Source: Apostichopus japonicus
Lineage: Eukaryota > Echinodermata > Holothuroidea > Aspidochirotida > Stichopodidae
DNA: 64,000 nucleotides
Assembly: GCF_037975245.1 (NCBI RefSeq)
Contig: NC_092571.1
Coordinates: 23,173,917-23,237,916 of the forward strand
Direction of reading: 5' to 3'
Below are positions 24,681 through 36,302 of the stretch, piece after piece. The stretch's first letter is position 1, and every line of letters begins with the position of its first letter. The position numbers and the translations under genes are program-made. The notes below the pieces were generated by a model. That model ran no database searches, was not told the DNA's origin, and was given only the letters and a program-made list of their open reading frames with translations.

Positions 24681-24973
24681 CAGGCGCGTAGCCAAGGGGG
24701 GGGGGGGCGAAGGGGGCAGCCGCCCCCCCCCCTTGAGCATATATATATTTTTTTTAATGTTTTTATTATATCGCTAGTATTCTCAAAAGAGAAAATGCTA
24801 AGATGCAACTTACAAGGCCTGGGAAGTGCCATTTCCAGCGATCTGGGAGGCATTTTCAGCCAAAATTTTCTTGTACGCTTCGCGTCAACCATGGTGGCGC
24901 TACGCTTAGATAGTCTGCAATGCCGAATCTACAGTTTCGCCCCTCCCTTGGCAAATACCTGGCTACGCGCCTG
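24681..24973 (+). mobile_element. hAT-type MITE, copy 1
   Basis: The ends are CAGGCGCGTAGCCAAG and a CTGGCTACGCGCCTG-type complement. Flanking 8-mers are TCGTCAAT and TCGTCAAA (7 of 8 identical). The interior contains a poly-G/poly-C pair near the left end, a T-rich stretch and GATCTGGGAGGCATTTTCAG. The 8-bp duplication and the CA...TG ends point to the hAT superfamily. It interrupts the RT domain of the host LINE. Confidence 0.9.
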
Positions 24974-25738
24974 TCGTCAAATTTCTAGGTTACACTCATC
25001 AAAAGCTGTCGGTCCAGATCATATATCATCACAGGATTTAAAACATTGTGCAATAGAACTGGCCGATATATTTACTCTCATTCATTATCGATCTTTTAAA
25101 CTTGGTTACATTCCTTACACCTATGCCGAAGAAATCAGCAGAAATATCATGCATGAATGACTTGCGCCCGTTAGCACTTACGGCTGTTCCAATGAAATTA
25201 TGTGAACGTTTATTTGTAAAGCATTTTAACTCGTTTCTAGCTCCATTTCTAGACCCACTACAGTTTGCATATCAATCTAGTCGTATACCTGTGAAGATGC
25301 CATCCTTTTAATTCTCCACAAGTTATACTCTCACTTAGAACACTCTAACACTTCTTCTGCGCGTGTCATGTTTTTCAATTTCTCCTCTGCCTAATACTAT
25401 ACAACCGCATAATTTAGTCACTAAGCCTCTTATAATGGACACTATTTCTAGATGATTTAATTAATTTGATCATGCAATATCTCACTAAGAGAACACAGTA
25501 TGTTAAACTTAGTCCCACTTGTCGTTCAGATCAAATTATGTTTAATACAGGGGCCCCTCAAGGGACTGTCCGGTCCCCATTTCTCTTTACATTATATACT
25601 TCTGATTGCAGATCTCTGTCGGAGAGGTGCCCTCTCATCAAGTTTGCTGATGATACGGCCATGGCTGACCATATCCATGGTAGTGATGACAGGGAATACC
25701 TGCGCCAGCTTCAGTCATTCGTAGATTACTGTGACTAT

Positions 25739-26026
25739 CAGGCGCGTAGCCAAGGGGGGGGAAGGGGGCCTGCCCCCCCCCCTTGAGCATATTTTTAATT
25801 TTTTTTTAAATGTTTTTATGATATCGCTAGTATTTTCAAAAGAAAAAATGCTAAGATGCAACTTACAAGGCCTGGGAAGTGCCATTTCCAGCGATCTGGG
25901 AGGCATTTTCAGCCAAAATTTTCTTGTACGCTTCGCGCCAACTGATGGTGGCGCTACGCTTAGGTAGTTTGCAATGCCGAATCTACAGTTTCGCCCTCCC
26001 TTGGCAAATTCCTGGCTACGCGCCTA
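25739..26026 (+). mobile_element. hAT-type MITE, copy 2
   Basis: It is closely similar to the copy at 24681 and lies in the same orientation in the same LINE. The flanks are a perfect 8-bp duplication, GTGACTAT (25731-25738 and 26027-26034). The last base of the right terminus is changed to A. It interrupts the region just after the FADD motif of the LINE. Confidence 0.95.
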
Positions 26027-26395
26027 GTGACTATTAAATAATTAAATGTCTCTAAGACAAAAGAAATGATTATTGATTTTAGACGTTATAATATTTTACA
26101 ACAGCGAGTTATTATTAAAGGTAATGAAGTAGAACGTGTTTCATCATACACATATTTAGGAGTGGTGTTGAACACCGATACACATAGAGAACACAGTTAC
26201 TACTGTAAATCTTAAAGTTTGGTACCACAGTTAAAACTGGATCGTTCTATTAATCGGTAGCATGTATTATTAGGATTACATAACTGAGCATATGTGTAAT
26301 TCCAACAAATTCAATTGTTTGAGGTTTGTTGGAACTACAAAATGGACATACATAAGCATGTATTTATTGTATGTATGTGTGTATGTATATGTGCG

Positions 26396-26592
26396 TGTAT
26401 GTATGTATGTATGTATATTAGATCCTCCTGCAAGCAGGAACTCGCGAAGAAGCCTCATTGGCTTATCAAAGCCGCAAGCTGACCGAAGTCAGTCTCTTAG
26501 ATTCATATTTAACGTCCATGATTATGAATTGTTTAATTTTCAACAACTCTGTAACTGGACGACATACATTAATCTGGGAGTGACTCGAACCT
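26396..26592 (-). mobile_element. tRNA-derived SINE, head-truncated
   Basis: Same family as 12048-12288. It has a (TATG)n tail, CCTCCTGCAAGCAGGAAC, GGCTTATCAAAGCCGCAAGC and the B-box end GGAGTGACTCGAACC, but the A-box part is missing. Confidence 0.85.
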
Positions 26593-26599
26593 GTGTTCG

Positions 26600-28490
26600 G
26601 GAGTGACTCGAATTGTTAATTCTAAATTTTCGGGGGGGGGGGGGGGGGGGGGGAGAAAACGACGGGAGATTTAATACTGTTAATTGAGTAATGAAACGCA
26701 ATTCATGCATGTACTGCTTTTAGTGTTTCCTCAAACATCTACGTAATATCTCGGTTTCTTAATCCCGCGGCCTTTGAGGAAAAACCCCAGTTTATTACCG
26801 TCGTAACGGATCCAGGATATTAAGAAGGAAGGGTGGGAGAGAGAGAGAGAGGGGGGGGGGGAGGGGGCGAGGGGAGGTTGGCCCTGCGGTCGCTGAAGCC
26901 GATTATAAATGGGTGCATGCTGACACATATACATTACCGTATTGGTCTTTTAAGTGCTAATAAATTTCATTTTCATTTCATTTCATTTATTTGTTTCCAC
27001 ATTCAAAATTATAACATAATAATAGAAGAAAATGGATGTGACAAGTGGAGGAGGTCTGAGAAAGCCAATGCTCTTACGAAGCAGACCCCCCGTACAAAGA
27101 CAATAAAAAAAGAAAAGAAAAAATAATGAACAATGCATGCAATAAAACAAAGGTTGCACACACACACAATTAAACCATGTAACTGTACTTACGTTACATA
27201 AGATAACATGATACAATTTAAAGAATTATCATATACGTAATGACAAAAAAAAGACAAAAATGAAAAACAAAAAACAAAGAAATATGTATTACCTTAGCCA
27301 TCTTAAACTGTTCAGTAATTGGATAAAAGTAAATGCTTCCGATTTTTAGAAAAGATTGCAAGTGATGGGACATTTTTAACCGTGTTATCAAGATAATTCC
27401 AATTGATTGTGATAAGGAGGGTGGTACACCCCACGTGCACCTCCTATTTCCTACATGTTTGGACTGTATGACTCAACAAACAACCACCACTTCAGTACAT
27501 ATTCAATGTGGGAATTGCAATCAGACTTACAACGAGAAATACAATAAAAGGAAGCCTGGAGGAATCCTCATTGTTCGACAAGTTATAGGTAGTATAGACT
27601 TCTTTTTGAGAAAACCGCCAAATATGCAGTGAGAAAAGGTAACAACAGGCAACCTAATTCCCCGTGACAGTTTCGACCGGTCAGACACTTAAAGGAGCTA
27701 ATTGGGAAATCAGGTTGTATTGTGTGATTCTACGATAGGGGATTACTTGATATAAAAGAAAGTCTTGAATGAAACATTTTGTGGTTTCTGTTAACGTCGC
27801 TTCTTCCAACTTGATTTTTTTTATCTTACCTTCTGTTCGGTTTTGCACACTATACCCTCTGACACACATCTGTATCGCCATTCTATCTATAGGATAGGCC
27901 CAGGTTTCTTTCTTGGGTGACTTGTTTTTGCTGAAATGTATCTAGGATAGGAATGTATATGGTTTGCGTCGATCCTATGTTTTGATATCTTTTACACGAG
28001 CAACAGATATAACCGCTTGACAGAATCAAAAATGTTATCATCCATTCGTGTGCCTCGTAAATACGTTTGATAGACGGCAACGTTTATTTATATTTGCCCG
28101 GCGAGGAGAGGAATGCTACGACTTTCTTGGTTCGACAACAATAACATGACGGTATTTAACACCATGAGGTGATCAACTTCTGAACTTCAACAACACGGCT
28201 CGACTTTTTTATACTGCGTGCAAGCTGGAAGAAAACTGTCATTCATTGAATTGCCATTTTTACAATCCGGTTTTTGAAACCCAGAGTTAGCCTGCACGAT
28301 TGAAGCCGGAGATCTGATTTCATTCCTTGCTTCCCGTGTACACGCTTCACTATTTAGAAACATAGCTGATTTTTAAGACTAACTGCTCTGTATAGGGGAG
28401 CTGATTGCATCCGCTCAAACCGTCCCACTAGTAAAGTTGTTATTTACGTTTGCTGATCACATTGTTTGTTAACAAAGGAATCTGACAAGA
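26600..28490. other. Upstream region of the NBL1-like gene, nothing recognised
   Basis: It contains a poly-G run (about 26633-26653), a GA/GGGGG-rich stretch (26837-26875) and a CA run (27166). No exon or mobile-element terminus was identified. A TATA-like word (TTTTTTATACTG) at about 28206 lies 300 bp upstream of the NBL1-like start codon. Confidence 0.35.
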
Positions 28491-28511
28491 AAATACCAAT
28501 AAGAAAGAAAA

Positions 28512-28727
28512 ATGATTGGTGAGAAGTATTGTTATAGCTACAGTCACGTATTATTATTACTAATTACGTTGATCGCCATAGCAACAGGCCAAATACTAGA
28601 TGATAAACCAACTAGACACTTGGACCATCTGGCCCTGTTTCCGGAGAAGAAAACCTGGTGCGACGTCAAACAGATTCAGCAAGAAGTCGCTTTACCAGGA
28701 TGCCATTCTAAGCTTATACCAAACACG
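28512..28727 (+). CDS. NBL1: NBL1/DAN-like BMP antagonist, exon 1
   Basis: The protein is a small secreted cystine-knot factor of the DAN family, whose members bind BMP/TGF-beta-type ligands outside the cell. Exon 1 (72 codons) starts at ATG 28512 with a signal peptide (basic start, then SHVLLLLITLIAIATG) and a short linker. It then carries the first knot cysteines in WCDVKQIQQEVALPGCHSK. The donor ACG|GTAAGG keeps phase 0. Joined exons encode about 163 residues, close to vertebrate NBL1 (about 180) but lacking its Pro/His-rich tail. The strongest signature is GQCFSYSIP in exon 2 together with MDKLVE and CDCQKC in exon 3, which matches NBL1 better than gremlin, cerberus or bursicon. Confidence 0.85.
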
Positions 28728-28739
28728 GTAAGGTCTGAA

Positions 28740-29641
28740 ACCACGATAAGTAATCATGTATTAGGTACAGCCCTATAGCTTCCGTAACACAAGAAAAGAG
28801 CAAACAGTCACGATAGTATAGATAGACGGCCTTTGTAGTCTTGTATTCCACGCTAGGGGTGCACGGAGAACGCATACAGTCGTTATATATGCTCATGGTG
28901 TGTGTGTGTGGGGGGGGGGGGGGGGCTGGCGGCTTCGGATCGGCCAGTGGCGTACCGGTTATACGCCGGTAAACCGGTAGGCTGATCCACCCCTGAATGT
29001 GGTGTAGAGATTATTAAGGTCATGCATAGTTGTCGGGCAGTGGGAATGGATAGATGACTGTCTAACAAACTCGCGTACACGTTGAACGATTTCACAACTG
29101 CACACTCTGCTCTTCGAAGTTACAATGCTGTCGACGTCATCATTATGAGACACGTGAGGCCTTTTTCACATGATTGAATACAGAGTGAGAAGCTTCCTTG
29201 TGTTTTCTCAGTCTTAGACCAGAAATATTTGACTGTTTTTACAACAACAACACCAAAAACAGTTTTCCGACTGTTTTTGACTTTATGTAACTGTACACCT
29301 TGGAGATACGTAATTTTTATATCTTTTTTTTGGATTAAGGTAATGCCTATGGTATTAATTACACTGCAGTTTCATATAAACCGTATATATATATATATAC
29401 TGTGTGGTTCCTCTTCTCTTATGAGAATGATAGATGAATATGTTAAACTTTACATTTTGTTTTGTTTATATTGTGTTTTAATTAAGTTGCTTTGAATATT
29501 AAAACCATAAATGACGAACATTTCGAACCTAGCAGGATCGTCTTTAGAGCTTGTTATTTTTTTTTTTGCAGTTTTATAAGTAAATTGTTAACAGGTTTTT
29601 GTTTATGTTCTTGTTTTCTGATTTCTTTTGTTGTTTGTCAG
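28740..29641. other. Intron 1 of the NBL1-like gene
   Basis: It holds a GT run followed by a poly-G run (about 28901-28926) and then a stretch beginning GGCCAGTGGCGTACCGG that looks like a MITE terminus without a clear partner. Otherwise nothing is recognised. Confidence 0.4.
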
Positions 29642-29755
29642 GTTTGCTTTGGCCAGTGCTTTAGCTACAGTATTCCCCAATCAATGCCGGATAAAGCCGA
29701 CCCACACCTACAATATTGCGAATGCTGTAAGCCAATCAGATTGTCACAAGTGAAG
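29642..29755 (+). CDS. NBL1: NBL1/DAN-like BMP antagonist, exon 2
   Basis: Thirty-eight codons, phase 0 at both ends (TTGTTTGTCAG acceptor, AAG|GTAAGT donor). They encode VCFGQCFSYSIPQSMPDKA and then DPHLQYCECCKPIRLSQVK. The CFGQCFSY core is the central finger of the DAN knot. The CxCC here replaces the CxSC expected in vertebrate NBL1, adding one cysteine. A CxCC at this place is known in bursicon subunits, but the surrounding residues are DAN-like. Confidence 0.85.
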
Positions 29756-30022
29756 GTAAGTTTCAGATGGGGGTAAACTATCGACTGAGGGAGGGTATGT
29801 GGGGGAAGATATTGACCAGAATAATAGGGTGTTATATCTATATGGTAACTTGTAAAAGATTAATAAAGATGCATAGTAAGTGTAATAGTTGATACATAAG
29901 GCGACAATACTTTATATTAATAATAATGATATTTTAATTAAAAAAAATCCTCCATTAGAGGTATTTCCCCTCAAAACAAAGATTACAAAATAAAATAACT
30001 CAACTACGTATGTGTACTACTC

Positions 30023-30023
<1 letters not shown>

Positions 30024-30083
<60 letters not shown>

Positions 30084-30185
30084 ATATATATATATATATA
30101 TAATATATATATATGTACATATATATATATATACATATATATATATGTACATATATATATATACATATATAAATATATATATATA
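30024..30185. repeat. (TA)n-rich microsatellite
   Basis: Long runs of TATATA with ATAC/GTAC interruptions. Open frames read through it (Tyr-Ile repeats) are not meaningful. Confidence 0.9.
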
Positions 30186-30248
30186 GAGAGTTGGTTGGTT
30201 GGCGTCTATCTTGGCGCAGAGTGCTCTATGTCCATTGGACAGAGCGGA

Positions 30249-30418
30249 ATATATGTTGATACTAGTTGAGACGAGTGGAACACTATTAGTTGTAACTCGG
30301 AGTTTCACGCGTTATAGCGATCGTCAGACAACACTTATAGCGGAGTTGTCTGACGATCGCTAAAACGCGTGAAACTCCGAGTTACAACTACTAGTGTTCC
30401 ACTAGTCTCAACTAGTAT

Positions 30419-30428
<10 letters not shown>
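30249..30428. repeat. Near-perfect palindrome, 84-bp arms and 12-base loop
   Basis: The left arm 30249-30332 (ATATATGTTGATACTAGTTG to GATCGTCAGACAAC) and the right arm 30345-30428 are reverse complements with three mismatches by eye. The loop is ACTTATAGCGGA. The arms end inside AT microsatellite on both sides, which could be the insertion target. It could be a palindromic MITE or a hairpin-forming transcript source. It lies in intron 2 of the NBL1-like gene. Confidence 0.9.
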
Positions 30429-30482
<54 letters not shown>

Positions 30483-30498
30483 GTATATACATATATGC

Positions 30499-30537
<39 letters not shown>

Positions 30538-30545
30538 TATATATT
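30429..30545. repeat. (TA)n-rich microsatellite
   Basis: A continuous TATA run with ACATATATGT-type interruptions, directly adjoining the palindrome. Confidence 0.9.
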
Positions 30546-31476
30546 CCATTTTAATATTATTGCCACCAAAGTACAAGTATGTGGTTGTCCCATCACCCCC
30601 ATCCCCTTCCCCCACCCGTAGTAGATCGCTCACCAACTGTAACTGGGATCACTTCCTTCTGGAAGGGACCCGTGATATCTCACTTGGCGTAAAGACGTCT
30701 TCATCACACGGTATCAGTCTCAATGTATGTCAATAGTTCCATTATTACTGATGGGAGCCCCTTCATTTAAATACTTTTGAAAACAATACATCATTATTCA
30801 GGATAAGGATAAGATTCGATTGGCGTGCAAAGTTACAACCAACAGTAACTTGAGTGAAAGTTCAGTTAGATTTTAACTGAAACTTAAAAACCTTCTGATT
30901 TAAATCGCATAAATTAAGTCATATACGCAAAACACGGTTAAAGCAAAATAGTCTTTTCTTGTTATGTTTATATACGTAATCGAATAACAACAAACCGAAT
31001 ACAAAAATAAAACGATTAAAATATACAATAAAAAATATATAGCCTATACAAGTTTGTTTCATGTCAGAACAAATGCAACTTCATGTTGAAATCCTATTTC
31101 TAACATTAACCTAGATAGTTTTACGACCGACCTACTTTTCATGTTGATTGCATTAATGTTTAACAATGAAAAAAGTGGTGTGCCCATTTTAGCACATTCG
31201 ACATCTTGTAACGTCATTTGAGAAATTCGCTAACTTGTCAATGGTAAAACCACTTCCGTGTTATCCAATTTAACAGTTGAATTTCACTTTTAAAACCAAG
31301 TCAAGGAATATACAAGACATTTATGTAGTCTGGCGTGAGACATTGCAACATTTGTAACTGGTTGAATGACGCTTTGAGTGATTTTTTTCGGCTAGAAATG
31401 AACAAGGTACTTGACTATAATAAATTGACCGAATTATTTGTAAACAGACGTTCTTGTTTAGTTTGACATCAGGAAA

Positions 31477-31995
31477 ATGTCAAACTTTAATGTTCGCTCT
31501 GAAATTTTGGAAATGTTTTATAATGCTACAATTTGTGGGGTCTGGCGTTATTGTCTTATATGCTGGAGTGGAAATGTAGTTAATTCGGAAAGCGATCGTA
31601 TCGATGGAATTAGAAAGAAAGCGGAGGAGGTGATCGGTACTTCCCAGCCTACGGTAGGCGAAGTTTATCAATGCTTACTCCAAAGTAAACTTGACACTGT
31701 GTGTGGGGGGGGGGGGGACAGTGCCCACCCACTCCATGACCATCTCCATGACAGTTGCATGAGTAGGGGCAGTGGGAGACTGAGACTCCCATGCTTGAAA
31801 ACCAACAGACACCGCAATTCATTCATCCCATGTGCAATTCAACTTTTCAACAGCAATCTTCAACGTTAATTTCTTACCCCTCTTACCATATTATCTGTAC
31901 AATCATATTTTTTTCTATCATTTGAGAATTTTTATAGTACGTGCGAGTACACGAATTTCCATATTGGATCAATAAAGTTTTACTTACTTACTTAA
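31477..31995 (+). mobile_element. 3' end of a non-LTR retrotransposon
   Basis: An open frame of 130 codons (31477-31869) reads FNVRSEILEMFYNATICGVW, then IDGIRKKAEEVIG, then SGRLRLPCLKTNRHRNSFIP and AIQLFN. This is the C-terminal tail of a CR1/Rex-type LINE ORF2. It is followed by a short 3' UTR ending in ATAAAGTTTTACTTACTTACTT. A poly-G run inside the frame suggests damage. Confidence 0.85.
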
Positions 31996-32894
31996 TATGA
32001 ACAAAACATGGCCATGTGAACATTTTCCCGAGAAGCTGTTTTACAAATTATTTAAAATGTACTTGTATACGTTTCATGTCATTAGTTTGTAAAGTGTGAA
32101 TAATTCCAATACTGTATATTTATATGGTTGACTGTTAATATAGATCGAGTAATCATCGCGTGTATACATGTCAAGTTTGATGCAGCTGGTTAGACACTTC
32201 TGAAGAGTATCTCGCAATAATGTATGGAAAATAAAAATACAACTCGTAATTGAATGATGAAATAATAATATAGATTCCCACGAAAAAATAGTAGAAAATG
32301 TTAAAAAACAACAACAAACAAACAAGTAACAACTGAGGATGCATGTTATAGCATTTTGTGAACCCCCGACATTGTGGCATTAACCCCCCTCCCCACCCAT
32401 TAAAAGAATAGCCCCAAAATACAGACTAATAAATCCAACCTATAAATCACAGTGAGTGCATCTTGCTCAGACGACTAAATTGTTCATCAGTTGTAGTAAG
32501 AAATGTATCACAGTGGGTGCAGGGTTTAAGTATTGTATGGGGAAGTTCTTCCAAATCGTGTACAAAGTGATTTATACATTGGTATATAGAATATTGATAG
32601 AAAAAAACAAATAGGCAAACAGTGTTCAAACAAAATATGTTGCAGAAGTCAACCTTACACATTGTTTTATCAATTACATCATGATAACGTATTAAACATA
32701 TTTTTGTATTTTTTTGGGGGGGGGGGGTAGGATGGGGAGCGGAGGACAAAGGATGGAGGGGGACATTCATAACGTTGCCCATTACCATACATAATTGTAA
32801 TTGCATGATGATATAAATTCATTTACTCAAGCTTTCAAGAAGTACAGATACATGACGTCACTTCACCCCCCCCCTTTGTTTTATTCAACAACAG

Positions 32895-33056
32895 GTAACG
32901 CTAACATGTCCTAGAAATGACGTTAAAGTCATGGACAAACTGGTAGAAGTCGTCGAGGCGTGTGACTGTCAGAAGTGTTTCGAGGACCCTCCTATCCAAG
33001 ATGGCGCCATAATCGACGACTTCAGTTATTATTCCTATTACGAAGACGACATTTAA
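32895..33056 (+). CDS. NBL1: NBL1/DAN-like BMP antagonist, exon 3
   Basis: Fifty-three codons and a TAA. The acceptor is TTCAACAACAG. The sequence begins VTLTCPRNDVKVMDKLVEVV and continues EACDCQKCFED, completing the cystine knot. It ends in a short acidic and tyrosine-rich tail, DDFSYYSYYEDDI. Vertebrate NBL1 has a longer Pro/His-rich tail here, so the tail is diverged. AATAAA words at about 33119 and 33134 are likely polyadenylation signals. Confidence 0.85.
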   Translation, partial: VTLTCPRNDVKVMDKLVEVVEACDCQKCFEDPPIQDGAIIDDFSYYSYYEDDI

Positions 33057-33116
33057 CATAAACTACATATTATATATAAGACCGGTGGCCTCATGCTTTG
33101 ATGGCTGGATTTCATT

Positions 33117-33140
33117 TTAATAAATATACATAACAATAAA
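33117..33140 (+). terminator. Probable polyadenylation signals of the NBL1-like gene
   Basis: Two AATAAA words about 15 bp apart lie 60-80 bp after the stop codon. Confidence 0.5.
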
Positions 33141-33815
33141 TTTCATTTCCTGGGACCAGCTTCTTGTCAATCAATGAACAAAGCAACGCAGTGTTGTGCA
33201 TGGACGATTTATATGGTTTCGATTTATTCTAACGCAAAGAGGTGTAGTAAGCTGTAAGGTATAAATAACATCATGCTGACACATCACGTCGCAGTATAGT
33301 AGCAACCTCTGCAGCCCAGATGTTTATGTTAATTACATTATGATCATTAGAGAATCTAGCTATGAGCGTTGGACCTTGAAATGTCTTAGATGTCTCGTAC
33401 TTATTTCTTCTCGAGGAATCGTATACGACAATTTTCATGTTAAATTTATTGCGAACGACAGGCGAGAATATGTAGCATTATATACGTAGATGGAATGTGC
33501 TCGGGTTGCTCAGCTGTTTTCTTGTATATGTTGCAGCAGTTTTCATCTGCCTGGTGAATAAAGAGGTTCATTTACATATCTGAATTCTAAAAAGAGATTC
33601 AATCGTTTGGTCAGAATGTGTGTATTTAGCTACGGAGCTGATTATGAGCGAATATAACAATGGCTGTTTCTTCGTCAAAATATAAAAAAGAACAGATTTT
33701 GTAAATACTTTTTGTAGATGTACAAGAAAAGCAAACGCGACTAAATTCTTTGTAATGTTCAATAAAGGATGTTTGAAGATTGAATCGTATGGTTTGTGAG
33801 TCATGTCAATGCACT

Positions 33816-33878
<63 letters not shown>

Positions 33879-33886
33879 TATATATA

Positions 33887-33945
<59 letters not shown>

Positions 33946-34749
33946 CTGACAGCATATAGTGCTATATAGAGTTGACACGTTTTCCCTTTAGATCTGATTT
34001 TTTATTTTTATTTATGCTAAACAATGGGGGGTTAAATGATTAAGTGTCCTGAGTTAAAGCAACTACATTTGCAAATGCTGTCTGTATCACAGAATGTAAA
34101 TAAACGAAAGAATGGGTAAAGTAACTCAATCACTAGTGGTGGTGCATGCTGTCACTTTTAAACTTGCTCAAGACGATTTCGTAAATGAAAGGTGATATCC
34201 CCCCTTGGAACACGAGTTGTGTCTATGTTTGGGGTGAGTTTTTCTTTTGTGATTGGCTTGCATATCCGTACTAACATTCGGCTTCGACATTTGAAGGGAT
34301 CGACTGATTTATAATTATTTGATAAAATAAAATATTTGAGTTTGTCTTGAATAAATCAAAATGAAAATTTGAACGGCAGACAACTGGGAAAATGTTTACT
34401 GAGTTTTGTAAATATTGTAATTTTTTCAGCTCAAAATATCCAGCGTTTGAAATATTTTAACCAAGTGGTCACGATATCGACAATTTCTTCAAAATTTATT
34501 TCGAAATTTTAACCTTTTATCTCAAAATTCTCAATAAAAAAAGTCTCAAATAAACACTCGGATATATGACAAACTATGAGAGATATAAAACTACAAATTG
34601 ATAACTTGATAGACTGTTTATTTTAATTTATTTATTTGTATAATTATTTTATGTGGGCTGATTATCCAGCCGAATTATCATCGTTGATGCTACGGAGTAA
34701 ATCGCTAGTTAGAAAAGAGACGGGGCAGACACATGCTGTGCTCCCATCT
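33141..34749. other. Intergenic stretch
   Basis: A (TA)n microsatellite occupies 33821-33943. Nothing else is recognised. Confidence 0.5.
33821..33943. repeat. (TA)n microsatellite
   Basis: An uninterrupted TATA run with three AATATA interruptions. Confidence 0.95.
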
Positions 34750-34757
34750 TTCCAATG

Positions 34758-35030
34758 CAAGGGCGTAGGAACCGGGGGGCTGGGGGCGCCATCCTCCAGT
34801 GAAAAATATGGGGCGGAAGTATCATTAGGCCCCCACCCCCGCTTCGCAAGTCAGAAAACTCCATTTTCATTTCTCAATAAATGATAAAGTGTGCTATAGT
34901 GCACCAAATTGCATCTGAGGCCACCTGGAAATGCAAAAAAAAAAAATCCCCCTTCCTTAGACCCCTCCATCAGGCCGGCCATCAGTCTTCAGCCCCACCC
35001 CCACTCAAAAAGTACCTTCCTACGCCACTG
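34758..35030 (+). mobile_element. hAT-type MITE, third type
   Basis: The ends are CAAGGGCGTAGGAACC on the left and the complement of CAGTGGCGTAGGAAGG on the right. They are flanked by TTCCAATG and TTCAAATG (7 of 8). The interior is G/C-run rich, like the other MITEs. No coding capacity. Confidence 0.8.
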
Positions 35031-35039
35031 TTCAAATGT

Positions 35040-36302
35040 GATGGAGAATCTTTTCTCATCTGACCTCTGTGCTATACGCCAATGCCAAAGTTAATATGGG
35101 CTCCTTTGAAATGTTCTATCTTTACAGAAAGCTTGTCTTAGAGAAGTTGAGTTTCTCTCTTCTTAGGTGGATGTTAATGCTAAATATTAAAGTACAACAA
35201 AACGTCTGACGTATAACAAAGTACCAGCGAAAGGAGAAGAAATTAGACAAGTTTGTTTATTATACGTTACATTTTATTTCATTTGTTTCTTCTATATAGC
35301 ATTCTTAATTCAGAGTGCGATTAATCGCAAAAACAAAAATCAGTAAGATTGAAATGACATAAGCAGTTTTATATATTGCAAGTAAAATCGGACTGCATAT
35401 TCAAAAAGGTCGTTTAACGTATATAATTCCTCACGTCCTCACGCATTAATCCCGTTACCAACAAAGCAGTAAAATAGAATAACTTCATGCGAGTTGCACT
35501 GCGAACGAATTGTGATAAGAGCATTAAATGAAATAACCAAACAAAAAATAGAGAGAAAAATGCTTTGTTCGATGACAGATTTAATGTAATCCTCTCAGAG
35601 GATATGGTATAACATCCAAACAAATGGATGTAACATTACTGACCTTTACTAAATAGTAATGTAGTGAGCAATTAAGATGAAATACATTTGCCCTGTTTCA
35701 GTGAAATGACGAACATACGAGCTAATATTGCATATAAACAAAGAAAGAACCACAATGAAAGAACCACAATGAAGAGAGAACCACAATTAAGAGAGAACCA
35801 CAATGAAATTTATACACACACTTGAATAAACACTGTTTAGATGACAATACTGGAACATGGAACATATTGGACAAAATATCTTAATTTTATTTTTTAATAT
35901 TTTGTATAATCTTCCATTGAAACTATAAATACATACAATTCGGCGTGAAGGTAAATTATAATACGTTGCGTAACCATTGGACTATAGTTAATGCTGTACA
36001 CGGACCTGGTTGTATGGCTTCCATATACACTTAATTATCCATGAGGCGGTTGGGGTTGTTATGTACGGATAACTGTAAGAGACGTTACATTGTTTTCGAG
36101 TATGGACTCGAAACATTTTTCAGTAATGATACGCGATCATGCCAAATGCGGGAATGCTAGGGAACCCCTCCACTCCCGCCCCACCTACACCATGTAATTG
36201 CTCCTGGTACCTTCCACACTCAGTAACATGACACTCAAAAGTCATTTAAACTTAGAAAACAAGTTATATAAACATTTTATAAATATCATAATGTCATAAC
36301 AT
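35040..36302. other. Intergenic stretch downstream of the duplicated D2HGDH-like exon
   Basis: A short run of GAACCACAAT repeats occurs at about 35745-35805. AATAAA on the - strand at about 35886-35892 could serve the exon at 36303-36755. Nothing else is recognised. Confidence 0.4.

Larger units (their letters stand above)
23420..26285 (+). pseudogene. 5'-truncated, decayed non-LTR retrotransposon (CR1/Rex-like), with three insertions
   Basis: On the + strand, fragments in several frames give the order expected for a LINE ORF2. Endonuclease pieces come first (RPYHLPREF near 23520, then the GDFN motif near 23673, then LYSNVKDAYLSIQLPKLGKA up to 23827). The linker follows (DELTETVSHYINSSVES, IKIYPNNKPWILK). 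Reverse transcriptase comes next (RLHSSKAVGPDHIS near 24990, LALTAVPMKLCERLF near 25170, GAPQGTVRSPF near 25550, FADDTAM near 25650). The palm/thumb tail is KTKEMIIDFRRYN near 26057. Frameshifts and stops show it is dead. It is split by a U2-headed insert and two copies of one hAT MITE. Its 5' end is missing. Confidence 0.85.
29756..32894. other. Intron 2 of the NBL1-like gene
   Basis: A 3.1-kb intron with AT microsatellites on both sides of a palindrome (30024-30545) and a LINE 3'-end fragment at 31477-31995. It has a poly-G run at about 31706 and another at about 32716. The remainder shows nothing recognisable. Confidence 0.6.

Noticed and set aside
30012-30636. Tyr/Ile-rich open frames on both strands
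   Set aside because: Translations of TATATA microsatellite.
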